This document shows, one piece after another, positions 8,039 through 15,681 of a stretch of DNA of 64,000 nt. The notes under the pieces are model-generated. The model had not been told where the DNA came from. It saw nothing but the letters and a program-made list of their open reading frames with translations, and did no database searches. Each line of letters starts with the position of its first letter. Within the stretch, counting starts at the first letter, position 1. Origin of the DNA: Pseudoalteromonas luteoviolacea H33-S (lineage in GTDB: Bacteria; Pseudomonadota; Gammaproteobacteria; Enterobacterales; Alteromonadaceae); the NCBI RefSeq assembly GCF_001625695.1, contig NZ_AUXY01000060.1, positions 1-64,000 on the forward strand, read 5' to 3'. The position numbers and the translations under genes are program-made.

Positions 8039-10066
8039 ATGTCTTTTAACTTGATGAACATTGGTACTTCTGGCGTCAGAGCAAGTAGTGAGTTATTGCA
8101 AACGACCAGTAGAAATATTGCCAATCTAAATACAGTCGGGTATGTCCGTGAGCGAACAGAGCACTCAACTTTAGTTGGTAATCAGGTAGGGCGAGGTGAA
8201 ACCGTTCGTCTAATAAATGAGTTTGCGCAAAAGCAATTATACAGAGACATCTCCAGCCAGTCTTACTATGAACAGTTTGTGACTGAATCTGCACGTGTAG
8301 ATACATTATTTGGTGAAGAGTCGAATAACTTAAACACCAGTATTAACTCTTTATTTAATAATTTGCAAGAAGCAATGAATTTGCCTTCTTCAACGGTAAC
8401 ACGTTCTCTATTTTTGACCGACGCACAAAATATGATTGATCAAATGGATCGTCTATCAGGTATCGTTTTTGATCAAAGTAATATTGTTAATGAGCAGCTC
8501 GCAATATACTCGCAAGAAGCAAATAACTTAATTCAAAAAATTAGTGATCTTAACGGCCAAGTCGGCGCGCTTAACGCTAATCCTGATAGCAATAATGCTA
8601 ATTCTGTACTGAATGAGCGCGACCAATCAATAAAAGAGCTATCTGAACTCGTTGATATAGAGGTACTTGATGGTTCAAATGGTGAAAAATTAGTTTTTCT
8701 TGGTACGGGTCAAGCTGTAGTGATGGAGAATGGCACATTTAATTTATTTTCTCTTGATGGGGATCCAGATCCAAATAGAAAAGAGTTAACGCTTGATGTT
8801 ACACAGGGCAGTGCCATTGCATTAGAAGTCGATCAAACAAAGCTTCAAGGTAAAATTGGTGGACTGTTGGCATTTAGAGATGAAATTTTAGTCCCAGCAC
8901 AAAATCAATTGGGGCAAATTGCACTATCTCTTGCTGATGCATTCAACCAACAGAATAGATTAGGCATGGATTTGGATGGTAACTTGGGAGGGGATTTATT
9001 TTCGATACCGACCACGTCTGGTTTTCCGCATCGGACGAACACCAGTGCAACTCAGTTATCCGCAACGCTAGAGCCAGGAAAAGGTGATCAGATCCCTGCA
9101 ACAGATTTTAGAGTTACGTATAACGCAGGTAATGTAACCATTGCGGCAATCGATGCATATGGTAATACCATCGGCACTCCAACAAATGTGGCTTATACGG
9201 ATCCATTAAATTCGACAACAGCACCAGCTGGAACTGAATTATATGGTTTGCAAATTAACTTCACTGATGTAAGCGGTGCTGCTGCGCTACCCAATGACGG
9301 AGATATTTTTGATATTAAGCTTAATTCAGCAGCCGCTGGGACATTGTCGTTAGCAACAGATAGACCAGAAAGCGTCGCCTTAGCTTCACCGATCAGAACT
9401 GAATCCTCAGCTGATAATGTAAGTAATGCGACAATTTCTGTTGGTTCAGTGACCAATACCGATCCTGCTACCAGTAATTTTGCGGCGACAAATCCACCGT
9501 CGCTTGCGCAAGGTACGATTACCATACAGAAAACTGGCAATCCAGATGAATACACTATTACGGATGGTAACGGTACGACAACATTTACAGCTGCGGCACC
9601 AAGAGAAAATATTTTGGCGTCCGCTGGTGGTGTGTATGCAAATTATGGGTTTGACTTCGATATAGATGGGGAGCCTGCTACTGGTGATACATACACGATT
9701 GAATTTAATGAAGGCGGCTTTGATGACAACCGCAATGGATTGATCCTCAGCCAATTACAGTCAGGACAGTTAGTACGTCAGAATGTGGTTACAACAACCG
9801 TGGCGGATAATCATAAGACGTTTAATGAAGCATATGCGGGCTTGGTCACAGAAATAGGCGTTGTTGCTAACCAAGCAAAAACTAATGGTGCTGCCTATGA
9901 CGCACTTGCGGCGCAATCAGAAGCGTGGTTTGAATCAGTTGCTGGTGTAAATTTAGACGAAGAGGCGGCAAATTTACTCCGTTTTCAACAGTCATACACG
10001 GCATCTGCACAGATTTTGAGTGCAGCGCGAACTGTTTTTGATACATTAATTAATGCTGCGAGGTAA
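8039..10066 (+). CDS. flgK: Hook-filament junction protein FlgK
   Basis: First hook-associated protein (HAP1), joining hook and filament. The N-terminus shows the axial motif (TTSRNIANLNTVGYVRERTE, about residues 22-41) and the C-terminal end (LDEEAANLLRFQQSYTASAQILSAARTVFDTLI region) is diagnostic of FlgK. At 675 aa it is longer than the E. coli protein, with an extended variable domain at about residues 320-560, as is common in marine Alteromonadales. The start overlaps the space after the flgJ stop by one base. Confidence 0.95.
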   Translation: MSFNLMNIGTSGVRASSELLQTTSRNIANLNTVGYVRERTEHSTLVGNQVGRGETVRLINEFAQKQLYRDISSQSYYEQFVTESARVDTLFGEESNNLNTSINSLFNNLQEAMNLPSSTVTRSLFLTDAQNMIDQMDRLSGIVFDQSNIVNEQLAIYSQEANNLIQKISDLNGQVGALNANPDSNNANSVLNERDQSIKELSELVDIEVLDGSNGEKLVFLGTGQAVVMENGTFNLFSLDGDPDPNRKELTLDVTQGSAIALEVDQTKLQGKIGGLLAFRDEILVPAQNQLGQIALSLADAFNQQNRLGMDLDGNLGGDLFSIPTTSGFPHRTNTSATQLSATLEPGKGDQIPATDFRVTYNAGNVTIAAIDAYGNTIGTPTNVAYTDPLNSTTAPAGTELYGLQINFTDVSGAAALPNDGDIFDIKLNSAAAGTLSLATDRPESVALASPIRTESSADNVSNATISVGSVTNTDPATSNFAATNPPSLAQGTITIQKTGNPDEYTITDGNGTTTFTAAAPRENILASAGGVYANYGFDFDIDGEPATGDTYTIEFNEGGFDDNRNGLILSQLQSGQLVRQNVVTTTVADNHKTFNEAYAGLVTEIGVVANQAKTNGAAYDALAAQSEAWFESVAGVNLDEEAANLLRFQQSYTASAQILSAARTVFDTLINAAR

Positions 10067-10068
10067 TT

Positions 10069-11313
10069 ATGCGTTTATCTCATAATATGATTTTTAAGAA
10101 CAACTTGAATTCTATTTTAAATAGTCAGCAAGAAGTCAATAATTCAATGAAGCAGGTTAATACTCAGAAGCGGGTATTAACGGCATCAGATGATCCTTCA
10201 GCAATGGCGAGGTCGCTACTTTATTCAGATAAGATACAGACGAATGAGCAATATACGAAAAATTTAACGATGCTAAAAAGTCGTTTAGATACCCAGGAAG
10301 GTGTTCTTGAAAATATCAAGGAATCATTAGAGCGTTCAATTGAGCTGACAGTAAACGCAGGTAACGGTGCATTAACTGCACCAGATAAAGCGTCATTATC
10401 TGAAGAGTTAGAAGCCATTCAGACTGCTGTACTAGAACTCATGAATGCAAAAACGGAAGATGGTCGCTACTTATTTTCAGGTTATCAGGATAATACGAGA
10501 ACTTATGACTTCGATAGCAATAATAATCGATATGCATACAGAGGAGACCAAGGCCAACACAAAATAAAGGTGGCAGAAGGCGTAGAAATAAAGTCAAGTG
10601 ATAATGGCTATGATGTGTTTGAGAGTGTTGAACAGCGCTTAAATGTTGTGAGCAATACAGCAACACCGACAGGTGGTATTGTGAGTGCGGATGTTTATGT
10701 CACTCAACAAGGCCCTTTTGATTTGTTTCACAAATCTAACTTTAATCCAGATCCAACTGCACCGGCAGGTAGTAACGACTTTCAGTTGGAGCTAAATGGC
10801 ACGACTGCACCGCCTAGTTATCGTTTGATGCAAGGCGCAACAGTTTTTGAAAGCGGTACCTATACAGAAAATAATATCAAGGTTGCTGGGATGGAGTTTA
10901 GTTTTACTGGCACTGCGGGGGCTGCTGATACGATTACGTTTGAGTTAGAAAAGCCTGAAAAAGACAATGTATTAAATACACTAGAGAATCTAATTAATGC
11001 TGTGCAAGATCCGACTTTGTCTGATAAGGATTATCGACAAGTTTTGGCTGACTCCATGATTGGTTTAGAGAATGCAAAAAACCGAGTATCTCAAGTGCAA
11101 TCTGGCCTTGGAGGAAGAAAGAACACAGCTACCCGGATCACTGACGCCAATATTGACTTAGATATTAATAATAAAATTGCGCGAGCAGATTTGATAGAGT
11201 TAGACATGGCGGAAGCGATTACAGAGCTGACCAAACATGAAACGCAATTGCAAGCATCTCAAGCAACGTATGGACGCTTATCTAATCTATCTTTACTCGA
11301 CTATATTCGCTAA
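10069..11313 (+). CDS. flgL: Hook-filament junction protein FlgL
   Basis: Second hook-associated protein (HAP3). The start MRLSHNMIFKNNLNSILNSQ and the flagellin-like N-terminal coiled coil (KRVLTASDDPSAMARSL, about residues 34-50) identify it. The C-terminal helix (DMAEAITELTKHETQLQASQ) mirrors flagellin. The length of 414 aa is usual. It starts two bases after flgK and ends the flgJKL unit. Confidence 0.95.
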   Translation: MRLSHNMIFKNNLNSILNSQQEVNNSMKQVNTQKRVLTASDDPSAMARSLLYSDKIQTNEQYTKNLTMLKSRLDTQEGVLENIKESLERSIELTVNAGNGALTAPDKASLSEELEAIQTAVLELMNAKTEDGRYLFSGYQDNTRTYDFDSNNNRYAYRGDQGQHKIKVAEGVEIKSSDNGYDVFESVEQRLNVVSNTATPTGGIVSADVYVTQQGPFDLFHKSNFNPDPTAPAGSNDFQLELNGTTAPPSYRLMQGATVFESGTYTENNIKVAGMEFSFTGTAGAADTITFELEKPEKDNVLNTLENLINAVQDPTLSDKDYRQVLADSMIGLENAKNRVSQVQSGLGGRKNTATRITDANIDLDINNKIARADLIELDMAEAITELTKHETQLQASQATYGRLSNLSLLDYIR

Positions 11314-11320
11314 TACCTAT

Positions 11321-11349
11321 TAGCCGCCAGTTGTTTGGCGGCTTTTTTA
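11321..11349 (+). terminator. Intrinsic terminator after flgL
   Basis: AGCCGCCA/TGGCGGCT hairpin with a six-base loop, followed by six T residues; it ends the hook and junction genes. Confidence 0.85.
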
Positions 11350-11526
11350 GTTAAACCCACCAAATATTCAATTTTCTACTCTAACTCACTAGTTTTATTT
11401 AAAAAATATATAGTAATAAACTTGTTTCCTCATGCGGAATGCATTTACCGTTTGCCATAAAAATCACGGGAAAAACAAAATAATCTCAATATTTTCAATG
11501 CCTTGAAAAAAAACTTAAAAAAAGTC

Positions 11527-11553
11527 TAAAGGAAACTTTTTGCCGTCCGATAA
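11527..11553 (+). promoter_or_regulatory. Sigma-28 (FliA) promoter of flagellin 1
   Basis: TAAA at 11527-11530, a 15-base spacer, then TCCGATAA at 11546-11553, seven of eight matches to the FliA -10 GCCGATAA. The expected start of transcription is near 11560. Confidence 0.82.
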
Positions 11554-11606
11554 CTTAATTAACCAAGCCGGACAGTTCATTTAGCTCGAAGGCGCAGAGA
11601 GTTACA

Positions 11607-11621
11607 AGTTTGAGAGTAAGT
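11607..11621 (+). repeat. Leader segment complementary to the flagellin-1 3' UTR
   Basis: Bases 11607-11621 can pair with 12786-12800 at 14 of 15 positions in antiparallel orientation. The two segments flank the flagellin-1 coding region, one in the 5' leader and one just before the terminator. Seen by eye; the function (mRNA end pairing, stability) is inference. Confidence 0.5.
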
Positions 11622-11647
11622 ACTCAGTTTACAGTGGGAGAATTACC

Positions 11648-12610
11648 ATGGCACTTTATGTAAATACTAACGTAAGTTCATTGAATGCTCAAAGACAGTT
11701 AAATAATTCAGGCAATGCATTAGACGTTTCATTTAAACGTTTATCATCAGGCTTCAGAATCAACAGCGCAGCTGATGATGCAGCAGGTCTACAAATTTCA
11801 GACCGATTAACTTCACAGATTAACGGTCTTAATCAAGGTAACCGTAACGCGAACGACGGTATTTCATTGGCGCAAACGGCAGAAGGGGCGATGGACGAAG
11901 TAACTTCAATGTTCCAACGTATTCGTACGCTAGCGCAACAAGCTTCGAATGGCTCAAATACGGATGAAGACCGTTTAGCAATCCAAGAGGAAATACGCTC
12001 GCTTTCATCAGAAGTGAACCGTGTTGCTGCTGACACCACATTCGGTGGTCAAAACCTACTTGATGGCTCATATTCTGCAAACTTCCAAGTCGGTGCGGAT
12101 GCAGTACAAACCATCGGTTTTAGTATGCAAACAGTGGGTGGCTCTGATAATAGCTTGGTAGCTAACGCTGGTTTTACAATGTCAGGCATTGCGGGTGTAG
12201 CCAGTGGGGTAACTGGTGCAAACCTTTCAGCAACAGCCGGTACGATCAGTACGACAGTTGGTTCATCAGCAGATAACGCTACATTTGCTACAGTATTCAC
12301 TGCAAGTGGTATTTCGGTGTCATCTCAAGCAAATGCACAAGCAGTACTAGCTGGGGTTGACTCATTAATCGCAGTTGTTGATAAAAAGCGTGCGGAGCTA
12401 GGTGCGGTACAAAACCGATTCCAATCGACTATTCGTAACCAATCAAACATCGCTGAAAACCTTTCAGCTGCAAAATCTCGTATCAAAGATACAGACTTCG
12501 CAACTGAAACAGCTAACCTAACTAAAATGCAGATCCTTCAGCAGGCATCACAAACAATTTTAAGTCAGGCAAATCAGCGTCCACAAGCAGCATTGAGTCT
12601 TCTAGGTTAA
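11648..12610 (+). CDS. fliC: Flagellin 1
   Basis: Filament subunit of 320 aa. The N-terminal D0/D1 region (MALYVNTNVSSLNAQRQLNN; RLSSGFRINSAADDAAGLQI) and C-terminal D1/D0 region (ending QILQQASQTILSQANQRPQA) are classical. The middle (about residues 165-230) is short and Ser/Thr/Ala-rich, the probable surface face where a nonulosonic acid would be attached. The neighbouring Maf gene and pse genes suggest it is glycosylated. It is driven by sigma-28, so expressed late. About 75-85% similar by eye to the two following flagellins. A strong terminator follows 190 bases downstream. Confidence 0.95.
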   Translation: MALYVNTNVSSLNAQRQLNNSGNALDVSFKRLSSGFRINSAADDAAGLQISDRLTSQINGLNQGNRNANDGISLAQTAEGAMDEVTSMFQRIRTLAQQASNGSNTDEDRLAIQEEIRSLSSEVNRVAADTTFGGQNLLDGSYSANFQVGADAVQTIGFSMQTVGGSDNSLVANAGFTMSGIAGVASGVTGANLSATAGTISTTVGSSADNATFATVFTASGISVSSQANAQAVLAGVDSLIAVVDKKRAELGAVQNRFQSTIRNQSNIAENLSAAKSRIKDTDFATETANLTKMQILQQASQTILSQANQRPQAALSLLG

Positions 12611-12803
12611 TCTTAGGAGCTTGATAAAGCGGAGGAAAGTGGTGTCTGTGCTTGATGGGGTATTAACACAGACACCAGAATTGGATGATAAAGCGGAGGA
12701 GCTTAAAATCCAAAACAGTTCATGTATTCAATGAACACATTAATGTTAGCACTTTCCGTGCCAATATTTAGAATAAAATATTGACACTCACTCTCAAACT
12801 TTC
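12611..12803 (+). other. Flagellin-1 3' region: duplicated leader motif around a hairpin
   Basis: The 14-base motif GATAAAGCGGAGGA occurs at 12623-12636 and 12687-12700. Between the copies lies a 10-bp perfect hairpin (12641-12650 with 12667-12676, 16-base loop). The same motif (13 bases) is the ribosome binding region of flagellin 3 at 14185-14197, also just after a hairpin, so this block resembles a flagellin leader without its gene. An AT-rich 8-bp hairpin (12762-12769 with 12776-12783) and the segment 12786-12800, complementary to the flagellin-1 leader, follow. Confidence 0.6.
12642..12734 (+). CDS. Possible 30-residue small ORF
   Basis: A GTG at 12642 follows GGAGGA (12631-12636) at good spacing and opens a 30-codon frame that ends at TGA 12732-12734. 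The predicted peptide is acidic and hydrophilic with no recognisable motif. The initiation region is similar to that of flagellin 4 (GCGGAGGAAGGTGG at 53236-53249). It overlaps a strong hairpin, which would block translation when folded. It may be a leader peptide or only a scar of a lost flagellin leader. Confidence 0.2.
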   Translation: MSVLDGVLTQTPELDDKAEELKIQNSSCIQ

Positions 12804-12830
12804 AAAAAAGGAGGCGCCGCCTCCTTTTTT
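12804..12830 (+). terminator. Strong intrinsic terminator after flagellin 1
   Basis: Perfect 12-bp inverted repeat (AAAAAAGGAGGC with GCCTCCTTTTTT) with a three-base loop; it can act on both strands. Confidence 0.9.
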
Positions 12831-13076
12831 ATTTTTAAATTCAAAGTCTTAAAATAAATCCCTCTTGCTTTTATTTATCTCATCTTTAAATTAAATAAGC
12901 GTCAAATATTAATTTTTATTTTTGGCACGCTGTTTGCTTTCTTATATTCAAACTTTAAAAAGTTGTGTTAAGTGGCAGTCCATTGCCCCATCGTTAAAAA
13001 ACATTTAATGATTTGGATTGCCTCTTAGACGAATAAATAGCTCTTCATAAGAGCTTTTGAATAGAGAGAGTGAATC
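12831..13076 (+). other. Flagellin-2 promoter and leader region
   Basis: Contains the sigma-54 promoter (12922-12939) and a leader of about 128 bases with two folded elements. The first is an extended hairpin: 12974-12981 pairs with 13015-13022 and, inside it, 12990-12998 pairs with 13004-13012. The second is a perfect 7-bp hairpin with a three-base loop (13039-13055) followed by four T residues, about 20 bases before the start codon. Confidence 0.6.
12922..12939 (+). promoter_or_regulatory. Sigma-54 promoter of flagellin 2
   Basis: TTGGCACGCTGTTTGCTT has GG at 12924-12925 and GC at 12936-12937; it is essentially the full RpoN consensus. It makes this flagellin FlrC/sigma-54 dependent, as known for Vibrio cholerae flaA, unlike its two neighbours. 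Confidence 0.92.
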
Positions 13077-14042
13077 ATGGCTTTATTTGTAAATACTAAC
13101 GTCAGCTCGTTGAATGCACAGAGACAGCTGCAACAATCAGGCGTAGAACTTGATACGTCATTTAAGAGACTATCATCTGGCCTACGTATTAATAGTGCTG
13201 CTGATGATGCGGCAGGTTTACAGATTTCTGACCGCTTGCAGTCGCAAATACTTGGATTAAACCAAGGTAACCGAAATGCTAACGATGGTATATCTTTGGC
13301 TCAAACTGCCGAGGGTGCCATGGATGAAATCACAAGCATGTTCCAGCGTATACGTACGCTTTCACAACAGGCTGCAAACGGTTCAAATACTGATGAAGAC
13401 CGTTTGGCAATACAAGAGGAAATAAGGCAGCTAGCGTCAGAGGTTAACCGTGTTGCTTCAGATACGACCTTTGGTGGTCAAAACTTGTTAGACGGTAGTT
13501 ATTCAGCTAATTTCCAAGTGGGTGCTGATGCTGTTCAGACAATTGGCTTCAGTATGCAATATGTTGGTTCTACAGCTAATTCACTGGCTGACAACGGCGG
13601 CTTCACACTATCTGGTGTTGCAGGTGTTGCAAGTGGCGTTGGTGGTGCGGCATTAAGTGCTACAACAGCAACGATTAGTACCGCGATAGGAACGGTAGCA
13701 GATCAAAAGACTTTTGCTGCGGTTTATACTGCAAGTGGAATCAGTGTTTCGTCACAAGCAAATGCTCAGGCTGTTATGGCAGGTATGGATGCATTGATCG
13801 CCGTAGTTGACAAAAAGCGTGCAGAGCTTGGTGCAGTTCAAAACAGATTCCAGTCTACGATTCGAAACCAGTCCAATATTTCAGAAAACTTAGCGGCTGC
13901 AAAATCTAGGATCAGAGATGCTGACTTTGCTATGGAAACCGCTAAACTTACTAAAAACCAGATCTTACAGCAAGCTAGCCAAACAATTTTAGGTCAAGCA
14001 AACCAGCGACCTCAGGCTGCATTAAGTCTTTTACAAGGTTAA
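13077..14042 (+). CDS. fliC: Flagellin 2 (sigma-54 class)
   Basis: Filament subunit of 321 aa, with canonical N-terminal (RLSSGLRINSAADDAAGLQI) and C-terminal (QTILGQANQRPQAALSLLQG) coiled-coil regions and a short variable centre at about residues 165-230. The sequence differs from flagellins 1 and 3 mainly in the centre. The near-perfect sigma-54 promoter suggests it is made earlier than the others and could form the hook-proximal part of the filament, as with V. cholerae FlaA. The ribosome binding site is weak (GAGAG). No clear terminator follows, so readthrough into flagellin 3 is possible. Confidence 0.95.
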   Translation: MALFVNTNVSSLNAQRQLQQSGVELDTSFKRLSSGLRINSAADDAAGLQISDRLQSQILGLNQGNRNANDGISLAQTAEGAMDEITSMFQRIRTLSQQAANGSNTDEDRLAIQEEIRQLASEVNRVASDTTFGGQNLLDGSYSANFQVGADAVQTIGFSMQYVGSTANSLADNGGFTLSGVAGVASGVGGAALSATTATISTAIGTVADQKTFAAVYTASGISVSSQANAQAVMAGMDALIAVVDKKRAELGAVQNRFQSTIRNQSNISENLAAAKSRIRDADFAMETAKLTKNQILQQASQTILGQANQRPQAALSLLQG

Positions 14043-14076
14043 TTAATAAATTTTTAAAAATATTTGCAAATTTAGC

Positions 14077-14103
14077 TAAAGCTTTCACTTTATTGGTCGA
14101 TAG
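14077..14103 (+). promoter_or_regulatory. Sigma-28 promoter of flagellin 3
   Basis: TAAA at 14077-14080, a 15-base spacer, then GTCGATAG at 14096-14103 (six of eight matches to GCCGATAA). Confidence 0.7.
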
Positions 14104-14104
14104 C

Positions 14105-14202
14105 AGAGTTAGAGAACTATAACTCTAGGACTCTAATACTTCGTAATGGCAGGGTAGGGGTATCCCGCTATTACGAGTTAAATCGATAAAGCGGAGGCTA
14201 TT
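14105..14202 (+). promoter_or_regulatory. Structured leader of flagellin 3
   Basis: Two stem-loops: 14105-14111 with 14120-14126 (7 bp), and a long 16-bp hairpin 14141-14156 with 14161-14176 (one mismatch, two wobbles, loop GGGG). Eight bases later comes GATAAAGCGGAGG (14185-14197), the ribosome binding region, a motif repeated twice after flagellin 1. It may control mRNA stability or translation, or bind CsrA-type proteins via GGA; that role is inference. Confidence 0.55.
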
Positions 14203-15165
14203 ATGGCTTTGTATGTAAATACTAATGTGAGTTCATTGAACGCACAAAGACAGTTGAATAACTCGTCGAATTCTTTGGATACATCTTTCCAAAGACTATC
14301 GTCAGGTTTTCGTATTAATAGTGCGAAAGATGACGCGGCAGGTTTGCAAGTCTCGAACCGTTTGACAGGCCAAATTAACGGCTTAAATCAAGGTATTCGA
14401 AATGCAAACGATGGTATTTCTTTGGCGCAAACAGCTGAAGGTGCCTTAGATGAAACAACGCAAATGTTTCAGCGTATCAGAACACTTGCACAACAGGCTT
14501 CAAATGGCTCAAACACCGATGAAGACAGATTAGCGATCCAAGAGGAAATTCGCTCACTGTCTGAAGAGGCTAATAGGGTTGCAGCAGATACCACTTTTGG
14601 TGGTCAAAACTTACTTGATGGCTCTTATGATGCCAATTTCCAAGTAGGTGCAGACGCTGTGCAAACCATTGGCTTTAGTATGAAGAATATTGGTGGAACA
14701 GCCAATTCTATTGAAGCTAACAGTGGATTTACCTTATCGGGCATTGCAGGTGTAGCCAGTGCGGTAACAGGCGCTTCTTTAAGTGCTACAGCTGGTACAA
14801 TCAGTAACACAGTTGGTTCGTCAGCGGATAATGCGACATTTGCTACCGTGTTCACAGCCAGCGGTATCTCAGTATCGTCACAGGCGAATGCACAAGCAGT
14901 ACTAGCGGGTATGGACGCTTTGATTGCGGTTGTTGACAAAAAGCGTGCGGAGCTAGGTGCGGTTCAAAACCGATTCCAATCTACTATCCGTAACCAGTCG
15001 AATGTTTCTGAAAACTTATCAGCTGCACAATCGCGAATTCGTGACACTGACTTTGCACAAGAAACAGCGTCATTGACCAAAATGCAGATCCTACAGCAAG
15101 CGAGTAGTTCAATCTTAAGCCAGGCTAACCAAAGACCTCAGGTCGCACTCTCTCTACTTGGTTAA
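14203..15165 (+). CDS. fliC: Flagellin 3
   Basis: Filament subunit of 320 aa, very like flagellin 1 (same length; same centre NTVGSSADNATFATVFTASG apart from one residue, and the same VVDKKRAELGAVQNRFQSTI block). It has N- and C-terminal D0/D1 coiled-coil regions and a short Ser/Thr/Ala-rich middle. The strong ribosome binding site GCGGAGG and sigma-28 promoter suggest it is a major late filament subunit. A 13-bp hairpin without a T-run separates it from flaG. Confidence 0.95.
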   Translation: MALYVNTNVSSLNAQRQLNNSSNSLDTSFQRLSSGFRINSAKDDAAGLQVSNRLTGQINGLNQGIRNANDGISLAQTAEGALDETTQMFQRIRTLAQQASNGSNTDEDRLAIQEEIRSLSEEANRVAADTTFGGQNLLDGSYDANFQVGADAVQTIGFSMKNIGGTANSIEANSGFTLSGIAGVASAVTGASLSATAGTISNTVGSSADNATFATVFTASGISVSSQANAQAVLAGMDALIAVVDKKRAELGAVQNRFQSTIRNQSNVSENLSAAQSRIRDTDFAQETASLTKMQILQQASSSILSQANQRPQVALSLLG

Positions 15166-15178
15166 TTTGGTATTATGG

Positions 15179-15214
15179 TACGTCAAGTTTGGGACTCATA
15201 TCAAACTTGACGTA
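15179..15214 (+). other. 13-bp perfect hairpin between flagellin 3 and flaG
   Basis: TACGTCAAGTTTG (15179-15191) pairs perfectly with CAAACTTGACGTA (15202-15214) across a 10-base loop. No T-run follows, so it is not a classical terminator. A 3'-end stabiliser or processing site that lets flagellin mRNA exceed flaG-fliD mRNA is the likeliest role (inference). Confidence 0.65.
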
Positions 15215-15249
15215 TACTATAAACTAGGCTTGTTGCTTGGAGGTGTATT

Positions 15250-15660
15250 ATGAAAGATGTTCAATCTGCATTAGGAATGGGATCGAACAACATGGTGCCA
15301 ACCCCTGACATAGTGAAGCCCGAAAACGGAAATGAAATATTACGAGCTGTCGAAGATACGGTTAAGTCTGAGCAATCCCGAGAAAAAAAGGAAGATGAGG
15401 GACGGGTAAAACCGGAATTGTTTGAAGAGGTGAAGGCTAATCTAGATAGGCTTAACAATGTTTTACCTGTTACTTCCACTAATTTGTCTTTTGAGTTTGA
15501 TGAAAATGGAGATCCTCCTTTCATTAGAGTGATTGATAGAGATAGTGAAGAAGTGATCAGGGAAATACCTTCAGAAGAGTTTCGAGAAGTTGCTAAGGCT
15601 TTGGATGAATTTGCCGATAAAGTATCAGGAAAGGGCTTGTTGTTTGATAGAACAGCTTGA
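15250..15660 (+). CDS. flaG: Flagellar protein FlaG
   Basis: FlaG-family protein of 136 aa, encoded just before fliD as in Vibrio, Shewanella and Pseudomonas. The C-terminal half holds the family core (LSFEFDENGDPPFIRVIDRD and EVIREIPSEEF). The N-terminal half is charged and probably disordered. FlaG affects filament length in related bacteria; the exact role is not settled. Good ribosome binding site GGAGGT. Confidence 0.88.
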   Translation: MKDVQSALGMGSNNMVPTPDIVKPENGNEILRAVEDTVKSEQSREKKEDEGRVKPELFEEVKANLDRLNNVLPVTSTNLSFEFDENGDPPFIRVIDRDSEEVIREIPSEEFREVAKALDEFADKVSGKGLLFDRTA

Positions 15661-15681
15661 TTATTAGTTGGAGGTAGCGAA

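Larger units (their letters stand above)
11350..11647 (+). other. Intergenic region with flagellin-1 promoter and leader
   Basis: Between the flgL terminator and flagellin 1. Bases 11350-11520 are AT-rich with no gene. A sigma-28 promoter follows at 11527-11553, then a leader of about 85 bases that holds a segment (11607-11621) complementary to the 3' untranslated region of the same gene, and a GGGAG ribosome binding site at 11635-11639. Confidence 0.6.
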
